Source of the DNA: Nepenthes gracilis | Taxonomy: Eukaryota > Streptophyta > Magnoliopsida > Caryophyllales > Nepenthaceae | DNA length: 64,000 nucleotides | NCBI GenBank assembly: GCA_033239525.1 | Contig: BSYO01000014.1 | Coordinates: 3,423,351 to 3,487,350 of the forward strand | Reading direction: 5' to 3' | Part shown: positions 1 to 10,840 of the stretch, piece after piece | Position numbering within the stretch: position 1 is the stretch's first letter | How the letters are laid out: the number at the start of each line of letters is the position of its first letter | The notes under the pieces: generated by a model | The model's input: only the letters and a program-made list of their open reading frames with translations | What the model was told of the DNA's origin: nothing | Database searches by the model: none | Translations under genes and position numbers: made by a program

Positions 1-375
1 GGCGAATAGATCAACAAGGGTAGTACTGGGAAGAATTGAGCTGCTTAATTTGGAAGACAGGTGACTTGCTAAAGCAGATTCTAGGGATTTATGAGACAAG
101 ATGGAATTGTAATAGTAACTTGACAAAATTGGCTCTTGCTCAACATCGATTTTGGCCTCTCCTACCATAGTCAACCATATATCTCCTCCTCCATCGCCCT
201 CGGCAACCAATTTCGGCTTCTGATGATTTTGGCAAACGGGCACGCAGTAAACGAGATCACAAAAACTAGGCCGGCAGTAGTCGACGTAATTGCAGCCATG
301 GTGGTCGGAATTTGATCGATCAGGCTCGCGGGTTTGTTTGGGTGCGGCTCTTGAAGTGTCGATGCAAGCTGCCAT
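1..375 (-). CDS. SERAT: Serine O-acetyltransferase, second copy (N-terminal 125 codons, cut by window edge)
   Basis: Reading from the ATG at 373-375 towards position 1, the frame stays open for 125 codons and runs off the window. It aligns without any gap to the first 125 codons of the complete gene at 55989-56987, with about 16 amino-acid differences, nearly all before residue 87; from there to the edge the two are identical. It starts MAACIDTSR and includes the beginning of the SATase N-terminal helical domain (DIWLTMV onward). The enzyme family makes O-acetylserine from serine and acetyl-CoA, the committed step of cysteine synthesis. The N-terminus resembles cytosolic SERAT1;1-type proteins and shows no clear plastid transit peptide. 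No stop or frameshift is visible, so the copy may be functional, but the catalytic hexapeptide half lies outside the window. Confidence 0.9.
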   Translation of the reverse strand, partial: MAACIDTSRAAPKQTREPDRSNSDHHGCNYVDYCRPSFCDLVYCVPVCQNHQKPKLVAEGDGGGDIWLTMVGEAKIDVEQEPILSSYYYNSILSHKSLESALASHLSSKLSSSILPSTTLVDLFA

Positions 376-560
376 TGTTTTCTTGAAGGGGCTTCGTTGG
401 CTAGGGTTAGCCAAGATTCCCAATTGAAGATCAGTGAGATGGCTCGATTGCAGAAGAGAGGGAATGAAAACCATAAGTGGCGGTGTGGGAACTAAAGAGA
501 GAAAGTGATATATATAGATTTGCGGGGAGGGGAGGGCAAAACGCGGGGCGCAGCGGCAAT
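376..560 (-). promoter_or_regulatory. 5' leader and core promoter of the serine acetyltransferase copy at the left edge
   Basis: A TATA box (read on the minus strand, TATATATC-like) lies at about 508-517, roughly 135 bases upstream of the ATG. The whole stretch aligns with the equivalent region of the complete gene (56988-57150), including the TATA box, so the core promoter was duplicated with the gene. Beyond about 560 the two upstream regions diverge into AT-rich DNA. Confidence 0.7.
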
Positions 561-1056
561 GGTTAAAATTTTAAAAATAAAAAATATTAAATTATTTATA
601 TGTTATTATATTATGTTTAAATTTTAATTATTAAATTTTTTAAAATTGATCGTGTGGATGAGAGAAATAGAATTCTATTAAATTTAAAATTTAACGGCTT
701 TTATTTTTATATAAAAAAATATTTTTTTATTTCTATTATTTTTTTATATGAAAAATACGTGCCGTTAAATTTAAAATCTAACGACTACTAAGGGCATGGC
801 AAGCTTCTTAGGGGAGGGCGGCCCGACATGGAAATATTGTTCTCATCATTTGAATTATTTATTTTAAAATTAATAATTAAATTTAATTTTTTAAAAAAAA
901 ATTAATTAAAATTAATTATTAAATAATAATTATTTATTTTAAAATAAATAGTCTAAATTATAAAAAAGAGGCTTCATCTCTTTAACAAGCAGAGTTAACC
1001 CTTTTTTATTCCTTTTATATTTTTATTTTATAAATTTTTAATTATTTGTATAAAAT
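561..1056. other. AT-rich upstream DNA with a small inverted repeat
   Basis: No gene is visible. A short inverted repeat is centred near 720: TTTAAAATTTAACGGC at about 680-697 faces its near complement GCCGTTAAATTTAAAA at about 761-776, with an AT-rich loop. This could be a small MITE remnant. The rest is low-complexity A+T. Confidence 0.5.
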
Positions 1057-2084
1057 TAATGGGTACGCCTATAATAAGCTAGCTGGTCCAAGAGGAAAGA
1101 ACGGTCCAAATCCACTAAAACTCATATATGTGCCCGAACGGTTAACATATAACATCAACATGACGAAAGGCAAAGGAGATTGGTATAATGACAGGCAACT
1201 GTCTCACAGAAAACGGTCAACATTTCTATTAATTAGAAGTGTTATAGTAGGTTGGCTCCAGAACAGGCTTCACATGGGCCAAACCAAATTTGGCGCACAC
1301 TTCCATCCACGATCAGTAACGGTCTTCTCCATTGTTTTTGCACTCTCTTAAAAGGCAATCTTCACTATAACAGTTACCAGCAGATTCAGCGCACATCCTA
1401 TGAGGAAAGCGCTAGATTTTTTTCCTTATCTGTAATAAACCCTAACAGTTATAAAATGTAAAAGAAAAGCAAATCATCCAATGAGCCGTTACCACCATTG
1501 AAGTCCCACACGAGAAAGAAAGTCGGCCCAGTAAAACGCAAGAGTCAAGCATTCCTACCTAATGAAGAATGCCAAACATCTTAGTTATAAAAAGCCCATG
1601 GAGTCCTCATTTCAGGGCATGTTTTTCCTTCTACTAAGAATCGCTCTCAAAAGCTCACGCTCTCTTTTTCTACAAAGAATTTATCACAAATTCACACAGC
1701 GCCCTCATAATCTTCCACGCTTACAGGACACCAACTCTCTCCCTCTCTTTTCTGTCACTACGTTCCTTGAGAACACATTATTAGAAACCAACGCTCCTCT
1801 TGAGCCACAAAAGAGCCTCTCGTAACGAGAGCAAAGCCCTCGCCACAAACGCTCTTTAACTTTTTCGTTATTTATCATTTTTATCATAACCTTCTTATTA
1901 TTTGAAAGCTGTTTACTGATTTGAATATCGAAATATTTTCGATGAGATAACATTTCGCTATCCCACCGACACTTAACCTCTTATTTATTATAGTGATGTG
2001 TAGGATCCAGACTCGATGAATAGAATTGGATTCAATGATCAATTTGACCCAAACCTGTTGGAAATTTGATTCGAGAACGCATCA
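1057..2084 (+). mobile_element. Solo LTR of the TGAT...ATCA Ty3/gypsy-like family
   Basis: The element starts TAATGGGTACGCC and ends GAACGCATCA. It is flanked on both sides by AAAAT (1052-1056 and 2085-2089), a perfect 5-bp target duplication. It is a single LTR with no internal region. Its start matches the LTR starts at 10841 and (reversed) at 5660. A TATA box (TTATAAAAAG) is near 1585, followed by a CT-rich leader. The 3' part holds the motif shared by this family, 'ctcttattt...gtgtaggatcc'. The homologous site in block C (about 57265) lacks it, so it inserted after the block duplication. Short open frames inside it are not genes. Confidence 0.85.
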
Positions 2085-2446
2085 AAAATATTAAGTCATA
2101 AAAGTTAAAAATATAAATAAATTAAATTATAAATTAAATAAATTTTTTATTAAATACTCATATTTATATTTTTATTTTATTAACTTATAAAATAATAATT
2201 TATAATCATATATTTATAAAATAATATTATATTAATAGGATTTAAAAAATTAAACAAAAAATATTTATAATTTTTTTATTTTATAAAACTTTTCAAAAAT
2301 AAAAAAACAATAAAACTAAATTTTCAAAAAAGGAAACAAAATTCAAAAACTAAAAAGGGAGGGTTTAACTACCTACCCGTCGGATTAAATCAAACGGCGG
2401 GCCCTCAATAGCTATAGATGTACATAGAATCGAAATGTTAAAATAA

Positions 2447-2479
<33 letters not shown>

Positions 2480-4504
2480 TATTATTATTATTATTATTAT
2501 TAAAAGAATAATAACACATCAAAATATTATTGTCAACTTTGACTATTCATCAAAAATAATAATAATAATAACACACGGTGGGGTGGTATTATGTGATGAG
2601 ATAATTATTATTAAAAAAATTTTTAATAGTTAATATTTTAAATTATAAAAAATTATATATAATATTTTTAAAATATTAATATTTATTAAATATTTAATAT
2701 AATAATAATTATTTAAATAATTTTTTTTAATTTTAAATCTCATCCGACAGATTTTATTCTATTTTAGGTCACTACACCTATTGGGGGGCCGTCTTTAATT
2801 GGTGGGTACGGAATGAGGATAAATCCAAAAAATCATTATTCAATGAAGAAGACAAGAAGAAATCAAAATTGAAATTTGAGAGTACGGAATACCTCAGAGG
2901 ATACAAATTAAAAGTCAGCTAATTGGTTGGGATTAAGGAGGCTTTTGTTTTAAAAAAGAAAAAAATTATTTTTTTAATTTAAATTATTAATATTTAGATA
3001 AATAATTATAATTTAATTATTTTTTAAAATATGAAAAAATTTATTATTAAATTATAACTATCTATTTTAAAATAAATAATTATGATATAGATAAAAATAA
3101 TATTTATTACTTAAAGAGATGAAGCCGCCTCTAACCTGAGGGCTATAAGAGTTATTATCGTTAACTATAAGAGTTGTTCTTGTTAACAGGTAATTTTTTA
3201 GGTAGACGGAAGATAAAGACTGAGAAAGATTTTATTTTATTTATAAGAGATGTACAGTATAATTTTTTTTAATATTTTGATAATTTATTTTTGAAATAAA
3301 TAATTATAATTTAATTATTTTTTAAAAAAATTAAAAAATTAGTTAAAATTAATTATTTTAAGATAATTAAATTATAATTATTTATTTAAAAATAAAAAAT
3401 AAGATAGAGAGATACGAACTCCTCTGTCTTTTAACAAGATGACCCCTTGATCCGAATTGGGGAGGCTATATATATATATATTTTTAATTAATTATTTAAA
3501 ATATAAATAATTATAACTTAATTATTTTTTAAAAAAATATTAAAAATAAATTTTAAGTTAGCAATTTAAAGCCGCAACTTTGGGTAAAAAATTCAAATGA
3601 TGGATCAGGGAAAAGTTGGTGATCTAACGGCTGACGTTTGTCCCATCAAATCTATGCATGACGATTGGCGATGGCTAGAGTAAATTTTTCTTAGGATTCA
3701 AAAACCTAAAAATATTTAATTTTTTAAATATTGTGATTATTTTTAATAAATAGTAATAAATTAAATAATTTTTAAAAATTAAAATAATTAAAATAATTAT
3801 ATTATAGTTATTTATTTAAAAATAAATAATTAATATTTTAAAAGAATAAGCTGATCCGTCTCGTTCCTTTGGAACACTCAGAGTCTGACGTCAGGCATGA
3901 CGTGTCCTCTCGCGGGTTCATGTGTCCGCTCTTGGGTTTATGCAGGTGTGTGGGGTTGGGATGTGTCATCTCTTTAGGTTATTTTTTTCCTAACTTAATT
4001 ATATATTTTAAAATAAATATTTATATTTTAATAATTAATTTTAACTATTTTTTTATATTTTAAAAATAATTAAATTATAATTATTTATTTAAATATTAAT
4101 ATCTTAAATTATGAGATAAATAGATTTAATCTTTTTAAGAGATGAAATTTTCTTAATCTTTATATGTGTGTCCGTATTTTTTTATTTTTTTATAATCTTA
4201 CTGTATTTCAAAAAGAATTTAAAAGACTTGATAGAAAAACAAAATAAATTTTGTGTTCATTTGTTTTGGAATATTAACAAAAATAAAATAAAAGTAAGTC
4301 TTGGATGAAAATAATTTTTAAAAATAATCTTCAGTTAGATTTTCTAATACTTATATTATATTATTTTTATGTAATTTCTTGCATAAATTAAATACAAAAA
4401 ATATGTTTTATATTTTATTTCTTTATTCATAATCGCCCTTTTTTTAATGAAAGCCACGCGATAAAAATGATAATAGTATAAAATAAAATTTTATACAATA
4501 ATTT
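2085..4504. repeat. Duplicated intergenic block A (AT-rich), downstream part
   Basis: This AT-rich stretch aligns in order with parts of block B (37455-42290) and block C (57265-57652 and 61681-63436). Shared landmarks include the 'gtcactacacctaa/tt' segment near 2770, 'gatgacccctt...gaattggggagg' near 3438, 'ggtgatctaacggctga' near 3618 and 'tccgtctc...gacgtcaggcatgacg' near 3854-3905. No coding capacity is evident. The block ends abruptly at 4504, where a reversed LTR is inserted after ATTTT; block B continues past the same point at about 41990. Confidence 0.8.
2443..2501. repeat. Mirror trinucleotide microsatellite (AAT)n-(ATT)n
   Basis: About ten AAT units are followed directly by about nine ATT units, giving a perfect inverted repeat able to fold into a hairpin. 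Block B has only the ATT half at 37485-37520. Confidence 0.9.
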
Positions 4505-5660
4505 TGATACGTACCTGGATCCAATTTTGAACAGATTCGGATTTGTCTGGGTTATTTGACCCGACTCTATTCACTGAGTTCGAATCCTGCACACCACTAA
4601 AATGAACAAGAGGCCAGCGTGTCAGCGGGAGGTTATCCCACCAAAAACACTCAAACGCTCAAGTCAGTAAAACCTTCTAAACGAGGAAGGTAACTGGAAA
4701 GCAAAAGAGAGAGTGTGTGAGATGGTTTGGAGTGTCGTCCTGTTGAAAATGTGAGTTCTTGCTTCCTACACACAGAGAGCATAAGGAAGCGATGTCTCGA
4801 AAGCGAGGAAGCTTTTAAGGAATGAGTCTCAGAAGGCTGAAGAGGTCTTCAGGAATCCGAGGCCTCTGGTGGGATTTGAGGACAAGCGCTTGTGTAGAGA
4901 GAAAGAGAAGAGGAGCTTCTGTTCAAGCTCTGTAAGCGTTCGCGTGAAAGACTGTAGGAAGTCCTTCAGGAAGCTCGTTTTCAGTGTTCTTAGGAAGACA
5001 AGTTACAGAGCTTCTGTTTTTCTGAGTGAGCTTGTGTGTATGCGAATGGGTATCTAAGAATGCATGCAAGAGCGTGTAAGAGCATACGAGAGCATGTGAA
5101 AGCATGCGTCTTCCAGAATGAAGACCTCCAGCTTTTATGGATAACAGGAGAGCCTCTTCCTCTGGTCAAGGTGGCATGCTCCTCTTGGACTGACAGTGGC
5201 GGCCTCCTCAGAGTTGGTGGGCCTGACAGTTGTGATTTGATGAATCCTCTTTCTGCTGTACAGTGCTACGGATCTTTAGACTGTCTCATGCTTTTGTGAC
5301 CGTTTTGTTGGCACTGAGATCATTGCCGCCTTTTTTGGAGAAGACCAACTTTTAGGAGGACACGTGACCATGAGAAGACTGTTGCTTTTCGTGCACGTGT
5401 TCGCCGCGTTGGGCACAGGCGTAGTCAGAGTTTGAAGCCTTTTTGGGCTGTTGGCAGTCAGCCAGGTAAACACTCGAGTTGGCCGTCTGCCGCGCGTGTT
5501 AGCCTGTTTGAATCTGGAGTGTCAATCTTGGCGTTGGCCGTCTTAGGCCTTCGGGATTTGGGCCTTCGCGTCTGTTGGGCTGTTTTTGAGTTGACCATCC
5601 GGTAGGCCGTTTTGGGCCTCCGTTGACCTTGGGCCAGCCTATATTCCGGCGTACCCATCA
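4505..5660 (-). mobile_element. 3' LTR of a reversed Tat-type Ty3/gypsy element
   Basis: On the minus strand this LTR runs from TGATGGGTACGCC (ending at 5660) to GGTACGTATCA (ending at 4505). It shares its start with the LTRs at 1057 and 10841, and its end has the 'ggatcca..gtatca' motif of the family. A polypurine tract adjoins it at 5661-5673, which identifies it as the 3' LTR of an element transcribed leftwards. It interrupts block A directly after ATTTT. No matching ATTTT was found at a right-hand terminus. Confidence 0.8.
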
Positions 5661-5680
5661 CCAGCCCCCCATGCTGGTGG
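5661..5680 (-). other. Polypurine tract of the reversed element
   Basis: On the minus strand CATGGGGGGCTGG ends directly against the LTR start TGATGGG. This is the expected position of the plus-strand primer of an LTR retrotransposon. The homologous position in the forward element at 10828-10840 reads AGGAGGCTAA. Confidence 0.7.
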
Positions 5681-5779
5681 CCAGAATTTTAGCCTCCAGC
5701 ATGTTCATGATGGGATGCCCCTCACTGTCCTTCGTCATTTGAGGATTCCGGAGGACCCTACGAAAGGCGAAGAGAAAAG

Positions 5780-6009
5780 TTGACTGGAACTGTTGACTGT
5801 CTTTGGTCAGTTTCGGAGAAGAATATTGACCATAACTGTTGACCATCTTTGGTCTATTCTGGAAAAAAATGTTGACCGAAATTGTTGACCGTCTTTGGTT
5901 AGTTCCGGAAAAGAATATTAACCAGAACTGTTGACCGTATTTGGTCAATTTCAGAGAAGAATGTTGACCGGATCTGTTAACCGTCTTTGGCCAGAATCCG
6001 GAAGGTATT
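5780..6009. repeat. 46-bp tandem repeat, five units, next to the 3' LTR
   Basis: Five consecutive 46-bp units start at about 5780, 5826, 5872, 5918 and 5964. Each contains TTGACCG..CTGTTGACCG followed by CTTTGG and a CCGGA..AGAAT tail. Units differ at several bases, so the array is old. It belongs to the untranslated part between pol and the 3' LTR; the opposite-facing element has a related array with a ~60-bp unit at 10439-10676. Confidence 0.85.
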
Positions 6010-6299
6010 CTGCGAGCCCTGATTGACGCGTGGCCACCAGCCGGCTTGTCAGGCCAAAAGTAGACACGCGTCTCCTTTTGGTTGGGTGGATATCCGGGCT
6101 ATTAATGCGCCTGAGATTTGCCTTTTGAAGGGCCAAACTGGGAGGCGACACGTGGCAGGACTGACAACGTCCTTTCTAAGGTGTTTTAAGGCGTTTCGCC
6201 GTTCAAGTTTCCCTCCATGCTTTGAAATCCTTCTTTGCCTTCTTGCTTCGTCTTCTTTATCTTCGACTTAGCTTCTCTGAGAAACCCTAGCCCTTCCTA

Positions 6300-8110
6300 C
6301 AAGCCATAGCCTCCGTCACCAACATCGCTTCCGTCCTTAGAGAGGGTGACGTAAAAGCACTTTGCGTTGAGTTCAATATCCCGAAGGATATTGCATAGAG
6401 GGTCCCGGGGAAGGACGACGGAGCTTTTTCTCCACCGACAGGGTACATCATGATTTACGAGGCCCACCTAAGGAGCGGCCTCCGTCTTCCTCTGCCAGAC
6501 GACTTGCTATCCGTTTTGCAAGCCCTATGAGTCCCAGTCGCTCAACTCCACACCAACGCCGTACGGTACATCTGCACCATCTGTATTTTCCTTCGAAAAC
6601 ATTCCAAGAGGTTGAAGATGCCGATGGTGAAGGGTCTCTTCAAAATAAACCAGGGGGGCGAATGGATATCACTCGTCCCCCGTTCTGGCGTGAAAATAAA
6701 CACGGCCATCTACGACTCGCTCAAGAACTGGAAGAACCGATTCTTCTTTGTGAGCATAGGGGCGACCTGACCCCTTGCAAAGGACTGGGCCCAGGTGTTG
6801 GAGGTATATACGGGGACGCTGTCTGTGGCGGAGACGGCGTCCTTAGAGTGGTTAACCAAGTTGATTAAAGACCAACCTACCGATTTTAAGAGGGATTTCT
6901 TGGTCTCTAGGGTAGAGACCAAGAAGGTGAACTGGGGATCGTCTTTTTCGGTTCAAAAGCCCATGCCGCTAGCGAGGATGATGCGGCCGGAGGACTTCAA
7001 GGGTCTGATCATCGGCATGCGCCACACAGATGAGGGCTTCATTGGCTTGTGGCCTAAGAAAGTGTTGGAGACGCCTTCCTCTTCATCGTCGTACCCTGAC
7101 TATATTGCCGCCGGGATCTGCAGTGGCCCCGACAGCACTACGGGCCTGGAAAGAACTTTTGAAGACCTGTTTGGCCATGGGGGGAAACATCATTTTGGCG
7201 TAGCCCGCGCCACAGGCGGCTCCTCAAGCGGTGCAGACAGAGTCTTTTACAGAGCCCACCTGTGTGCTAGTGGTGGAGGCACAGGAGCCTGCCGTTAGCT
7301 CTCCAGTCATGCGGGCTCCTGCTGTGGAGCCAATGGCGGAGTTTGATCCTCCGGCGGCTGGCGTGGAGGCTATAGTTGGAGAGCCTACGGGTGCTATGGA
7401 CGATGATGATGAGAGGCTGTTGGACGAGATACTGGAGGAGGCTGCCACCAGCTCAGCTCGAGAGGATGTCGCTCCTGGTCCACCGCCGCCTGGGCTAGGT
7501 TTGGAGGCTAGGCCTAGAGGCCTGTGAGGAGAATGTGGGAGGTATGATTCTTGGTGATGGCTTCCGCGTACTTTCTCCTTTCCCGGATTTCTAACTTGTT
7601 CTTTGTTTGTCTTTTGTGCAGTCGAGGAAGCTGGCTTCTGCCGTCATCAAAGTGGTGGAGCAGCATGATCGGGTGATCGCCGATAGGGAGGCGGAGATCG
7701 CCTGGCTGGATGTCATGTTGGCTGCTTCGAGGGGAAAGCACCGCGAGGAGATTGTAGCCCTCGAGGCTGTCTTGGCCGGAGTGGAGACGAAAAACGCCAA
7801 CTTGAAGGTCGAGGTTGCCAGTTTGAAAGAAGAGGCTGAGCAGGCCTAAGCGCACACCAGTCGACTTGCTGGGCGAGTAGCAACCTTGGAGAATGACCTG
7901 AGTCTTCGTATCTGCCCCCATGAGGTTGAGGGCATGATGCATGCGCGGCTGTTGGAGGGGATCAACGTCAGTCAACGCATTGCGCAGTTGGTCGATCATG
8001 GCTTCCCTGTTGAATTCATCAATCTGGCCAATAGAGCGGCGCAACATAGAGACGACCTCGTGGGGGAGCCTCGTGACATTCAAGGGCCTCCGCCGCCCCC
8101 GTAGCCCCCT
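6300..8110 (+). pseudogene. Degenerate extra ORF of a Tat-type Ty3/gypsy element (plant 'gypsy-type transposase' family)
   Basis: This coding remnant runs opposite to the element's own pol gene. From about 6407 it reads DDGAFSPPTGYIM, then an EAHLRSGLRLPLP stretch, then after a stop at 6527-6529 AQLHTNAVRYICTI, and KNWKNRFFFV near 6725-6755. This is the pattern of the plant Transposase_28 ('putative gypsy type transposon') family; function unknown. A second stop follows at about 6770. A further open frame covers 6795-7298, then Ser/Pro/Glu-rich sequence, and a charged coiled-coil segment (REAEIAW, AVLAGVETK) at 7622-7849 with a continuation to about 8104. An intron-like segment (GT at about 7541, pyrimidine tract, TTTTGTGCAG ending at 7621) separates the last two parts. 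At least three stops or frameshifts make it non-functional. Confidence 0.7.
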
Positions 8111-8172
8111 ATGTTGTATATTTTTTGGACCTCCCTTGTATATAAGATGTAACTTGTAATACATTTGGAAGC

Positions 8173-8178
8173 AATAAA
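8173..8178 (+). terminator. Poly(A) signal of the extra retroelement ORF
   Basis: AATAAA lies about 65 bases after the last open frame and follows a T-rich, TGTAA-containing stretch typical of plant 3' ends. It supports the reading that the opposite-strand ORF was once its own transcription unit. Confidence 0.45.
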
Positions 8179-8473
8179 ATGAAAGTTCTTTCAATTTTGT
8201 GTCCATTTGCTTTTACTGTTCTTGTATTTATATTCTTGTTTGCATTAGATGGCCAACTTGGTTGGCCGGCTGCCATCATTGTGCTACCTAAGGAGTGAGG
8301 TCCTTAGGCTTTGTAGGCGGTTGTACTAACTAGCCTGGTGGCGCTACCCAAGTTTTAACTTGGTCGGCCAGCATTGGAGAAGGATGCTTCTCCCTTCGAC
8401 CGTCACTGACTGATCACGCTATCTCCTCGTAGAGGAGATCGTTGTGTGTGCTGCATAAGCCCCCTAAGATTTT

Positions 8474-8752
8474 GACCGTTATCGGGTCACTTGGATGACC
8501 AAGGTTTAGATATGATTGCTAACGGGCTGCTTGGATTACTAGAGTTTATTACGACTGCTCTTGGACCGCTCGGATGACCAATGTTCATATTAGACCGCTT
8601 ATGGGCCACCTGGATGACCGGGTTTATATTAGACAGCTTTCGGGCCACCTGGATGACCAGGGTTGAAATACGACAGCTAATGGGCTGCTCGAATGACCGA
8701 GGTTCATGTTCGACCACTTGTGGGCTGCCTGGATGACCAGGGTTTATTAATG
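8474..8752. repeat. 40-bp tandem repeat, seven units, between the extra ORF and integrase
   Basis: Seven diverged units of 39-40 bp share the core GGGC(C/T)(A/G)CCTGGATGACC followed by GGTTYA. The stretch from 8190 to 8920 around it holds no recognisable gene; it is the non-coding spacer between two convergent retroelement reading frames. Confidence 0.8.
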
Positions 8753-8919
8753 AGAGGGTGATGACCCTCCCGACTTAGGGGTAGTCTAGGTCGGGTAACC
8801 TGCAAAGCAAACACATATATATACACATAAGAGGCGCAGGCAGTATGTTAAGTAAACACTTGTTTTGGCACATTTAAAACAAGCAGGTGAACGTATATGC
8901 ACACAACAATGCAAATGTG

Positions 8920-10259
8920 TACCTGCACCTTCTACTGGAAGTAGCGCTTAAGGTGGATCGCGTTCCATGTTCGCGGAACCAGCTTCCCGTCCTGGCTCCA
9001 GAGTTTGTAGGCTCCGCTTCGCAGGACGGTGGAGATGAGGAACGGCCCTTCCCAATTAGGGGAGAGCTTATTGCGGCCTGCCAGCTTACCTGTGGCTTCG
9101 ACGTCTCGTAGGATCAGGTCTCCAACATCGAACCGTCATGCCTTAACCTTTTTGTTGTAGTATCAGGTAATGCGATGTTGGTAGGCCGCTGTCCGTACTC
9201 TGGCGGCATCGCGGGCTTGCTCTAACAAGTCGAGGTGCTCCCTGATTTTTTGGGAGTTAGCCAGCGGGTAGAAGGACTCCACCCTAAGACTCGGAAGCCC
9301 AATTTTGACCGAAATTACCGCCTCAGTCTCGTAATAGAGGCTGAAAGGCGTCTCGCGCATTGGTTCCTTTGGGGTTGTCCGGTAAGACCAGAGGACAGAG
9401 GGGAGCTCGTCCGCCTAGGAGCCCCCTACGTTCTCCAACCTAGTTTTTAACCCGTGGAGTAGCATTCGGTTCGTGACCTCCACCTGTCCATTCGTTTAGG
9501 GGTATGCCACAGAAGTGTGGACCAACTTGATGCCAAGGCTGGCGTAATACTTGGTGAAGCGTTTTCCAGAGAATTGCGTCCTATTGTCGGTCACAACGAC
9601 CTCGGGGACGTGAATCTACAAATGATGTTCTGGCGGAGGAATTCTAGGGCGTTATGCTCCATGATTTTTGCCAGGGAGATGGCCTCGACCCACTTAGTAA
9701 AGTAATCGTTGCCCACGATGATGAATTTTTTTTGCCTCTTGACAATGGAAAACGGGCCGAGAAGATCGAGCCCCCATTGTGCGAAGGGCCAAGGGGCTTG
9801 AAAAGTCTTCAGGTCCGCGGACGGCTGGAGGTAAAGGTTGCTGTGAAGCTGGCAACTTTCGCATTTCTTCACAAACTTAAGTGCGTCCTTTTTCATCGAG
9901 AGCCAATAGTAGCCTTGGCGCATGAGCTTGAAGGCTAAGTTTTTTCTGCCTATGTGCGATCCGCAGATCCCAAGGTAGACTTTGCCTAAAGTGTAGTCAG
10001 CCTCTTCGGGAGTTATGCATTAGAGGTATGGGGTTGAGTAGCCACGGCGATATAGCCGTCTGTTGACCACAGTATACCATCCGGCCGTCTTCCTGATCCA
10101 CTTGGCCTTCTCCCCATCCTCTGGCAACGATCCGTCAGCCAGATAATTAAGGTAAAGCGTCATCCAGTTTTCTGCTTTGAAAATCTGCATTGCCTCTTGT
10201 TTCTCGGAAACACAACCCGACATCAACACACGATCACATAAGGTCACGGAATATACCAA
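8920..10259 (-). pseudogene. Broken pol 3' region: integrase of a Tat-type Ty3/gypsy retrotransposon
   Basis: Read leftwards from 10259 the frames give a spacer with YLADGSLPED and LYRRGYSTPYL, then the zinc-binding integrase segment (MRQGYYWLSMKKDA, CESCQ at about 9853), then the catalytic core with WGLDLLGPF (first Asp) and DYFTKWVEA near 9700-9790. Farther on are TPFSLYYETEAV and IGLPSLRVE near 9290-9350, and a C-terminal part ending near 8930 with PRTWNA-type sequence. Stops at about 10020 and 9590 and at least one frame change break it. Integrase inserts the cDNA copy into the host genome. The order integrase, spacer, opposite-strand ORF, LTR is typical of Tat-lineage elements with an antisense extra ORF. 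Reverse transcriptase and gag are missing; the remnant is cut at about 10206 by other repeat DNA. Confidence 0.85.
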
Positions 10260-10280
10260 TCATAAAAATTACCCTAACAA
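10207..10280 (-). mobile_element. LTR-start fragment, same family as the solo LTR at 59015-60166
   Basis: The plus strand here (GGTCACGGAATATACCAAT... ending CCCTAACA) matches the right end of the reversed LTR at 60105-60166. Only the first ~74 bases of that LTR are present. It sits exactly at the junction between the reversed integrase remnant and the forward element, so it marks a rearrangement point. Confidence 0.6.
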
Positions 10281-10840
10281 TTATGGACAGGTGTCACTTC
10301 CAGAGAGGGCACAGTCGAATCAGATCTTCTAGAGAATTAATTATCGGAATCACAAATTCACTGCATGTTGACACATAGTAAACTTTTTGACTGACCGTTC
10401 GGCTGCATGATGGCACATCGAATCAATCCCCACCAATTCTCTCCGGATTCTTAGCAGGACGGTCAACGAATCGGTCAACACTCCTCTTCCTGCTCAGTTC
10501 TCTGGATTCTTACCAGGACGATCAATGAATCCGGTCAATGCTTCTTGCCATACCAAGTTCTTCGGATTCTTACTAAGACGGTCAATGAATCCGATCAACG
10601 TTTTCCTTCAGCCAGTTCTCCGGATTTAGATTAGGACGGTCAACGAATGCGGTCAACGTCTCCTCTAGCTTTGCTCTCCGAATTTTGGCATTACAGACAA
10701 CAATCACAAGCAACGCAGCTAACAGATCAAGAGCCATTACTAGTTCACTCATCAAACTGTCTCAAGTTATGCAGCCAGATGTATCCCATGATGAACATAT
10801 TGGAGGCTGGAGTCCTAATCCACCAGCATAGGAGGCTAAT
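10281..10840 (+). mobile_element. 3' internal region of a forward Tat-type element
   Basis: This is the non-coding sequence just upstream of the 3' LTR at 10841. It contains a four-unit ~60-bp tandem repeat at 10439-10676 (core CTCCGGATTCTTA..AGGACGGTCAA), then CCCATGATGAACATATTGGAGG, which matches the reversed element at about 5690-5720, and a polypurine tract AGGAGGCTAA against the LTR. No coding frame belongs to it. Confidence 0.7.

Noticed and set aside
7514..8206. 230-codon minus-strand frame
   Set aside because: It is the shadow of the coiled-coil part of the extra retroelement ORF on the plus strand; no recognisable domain.
8474..8752. CRISPR-like array
   Set aside because: Contiguous diverged 40-bp tandem units without spacers, in a plant retroelement.
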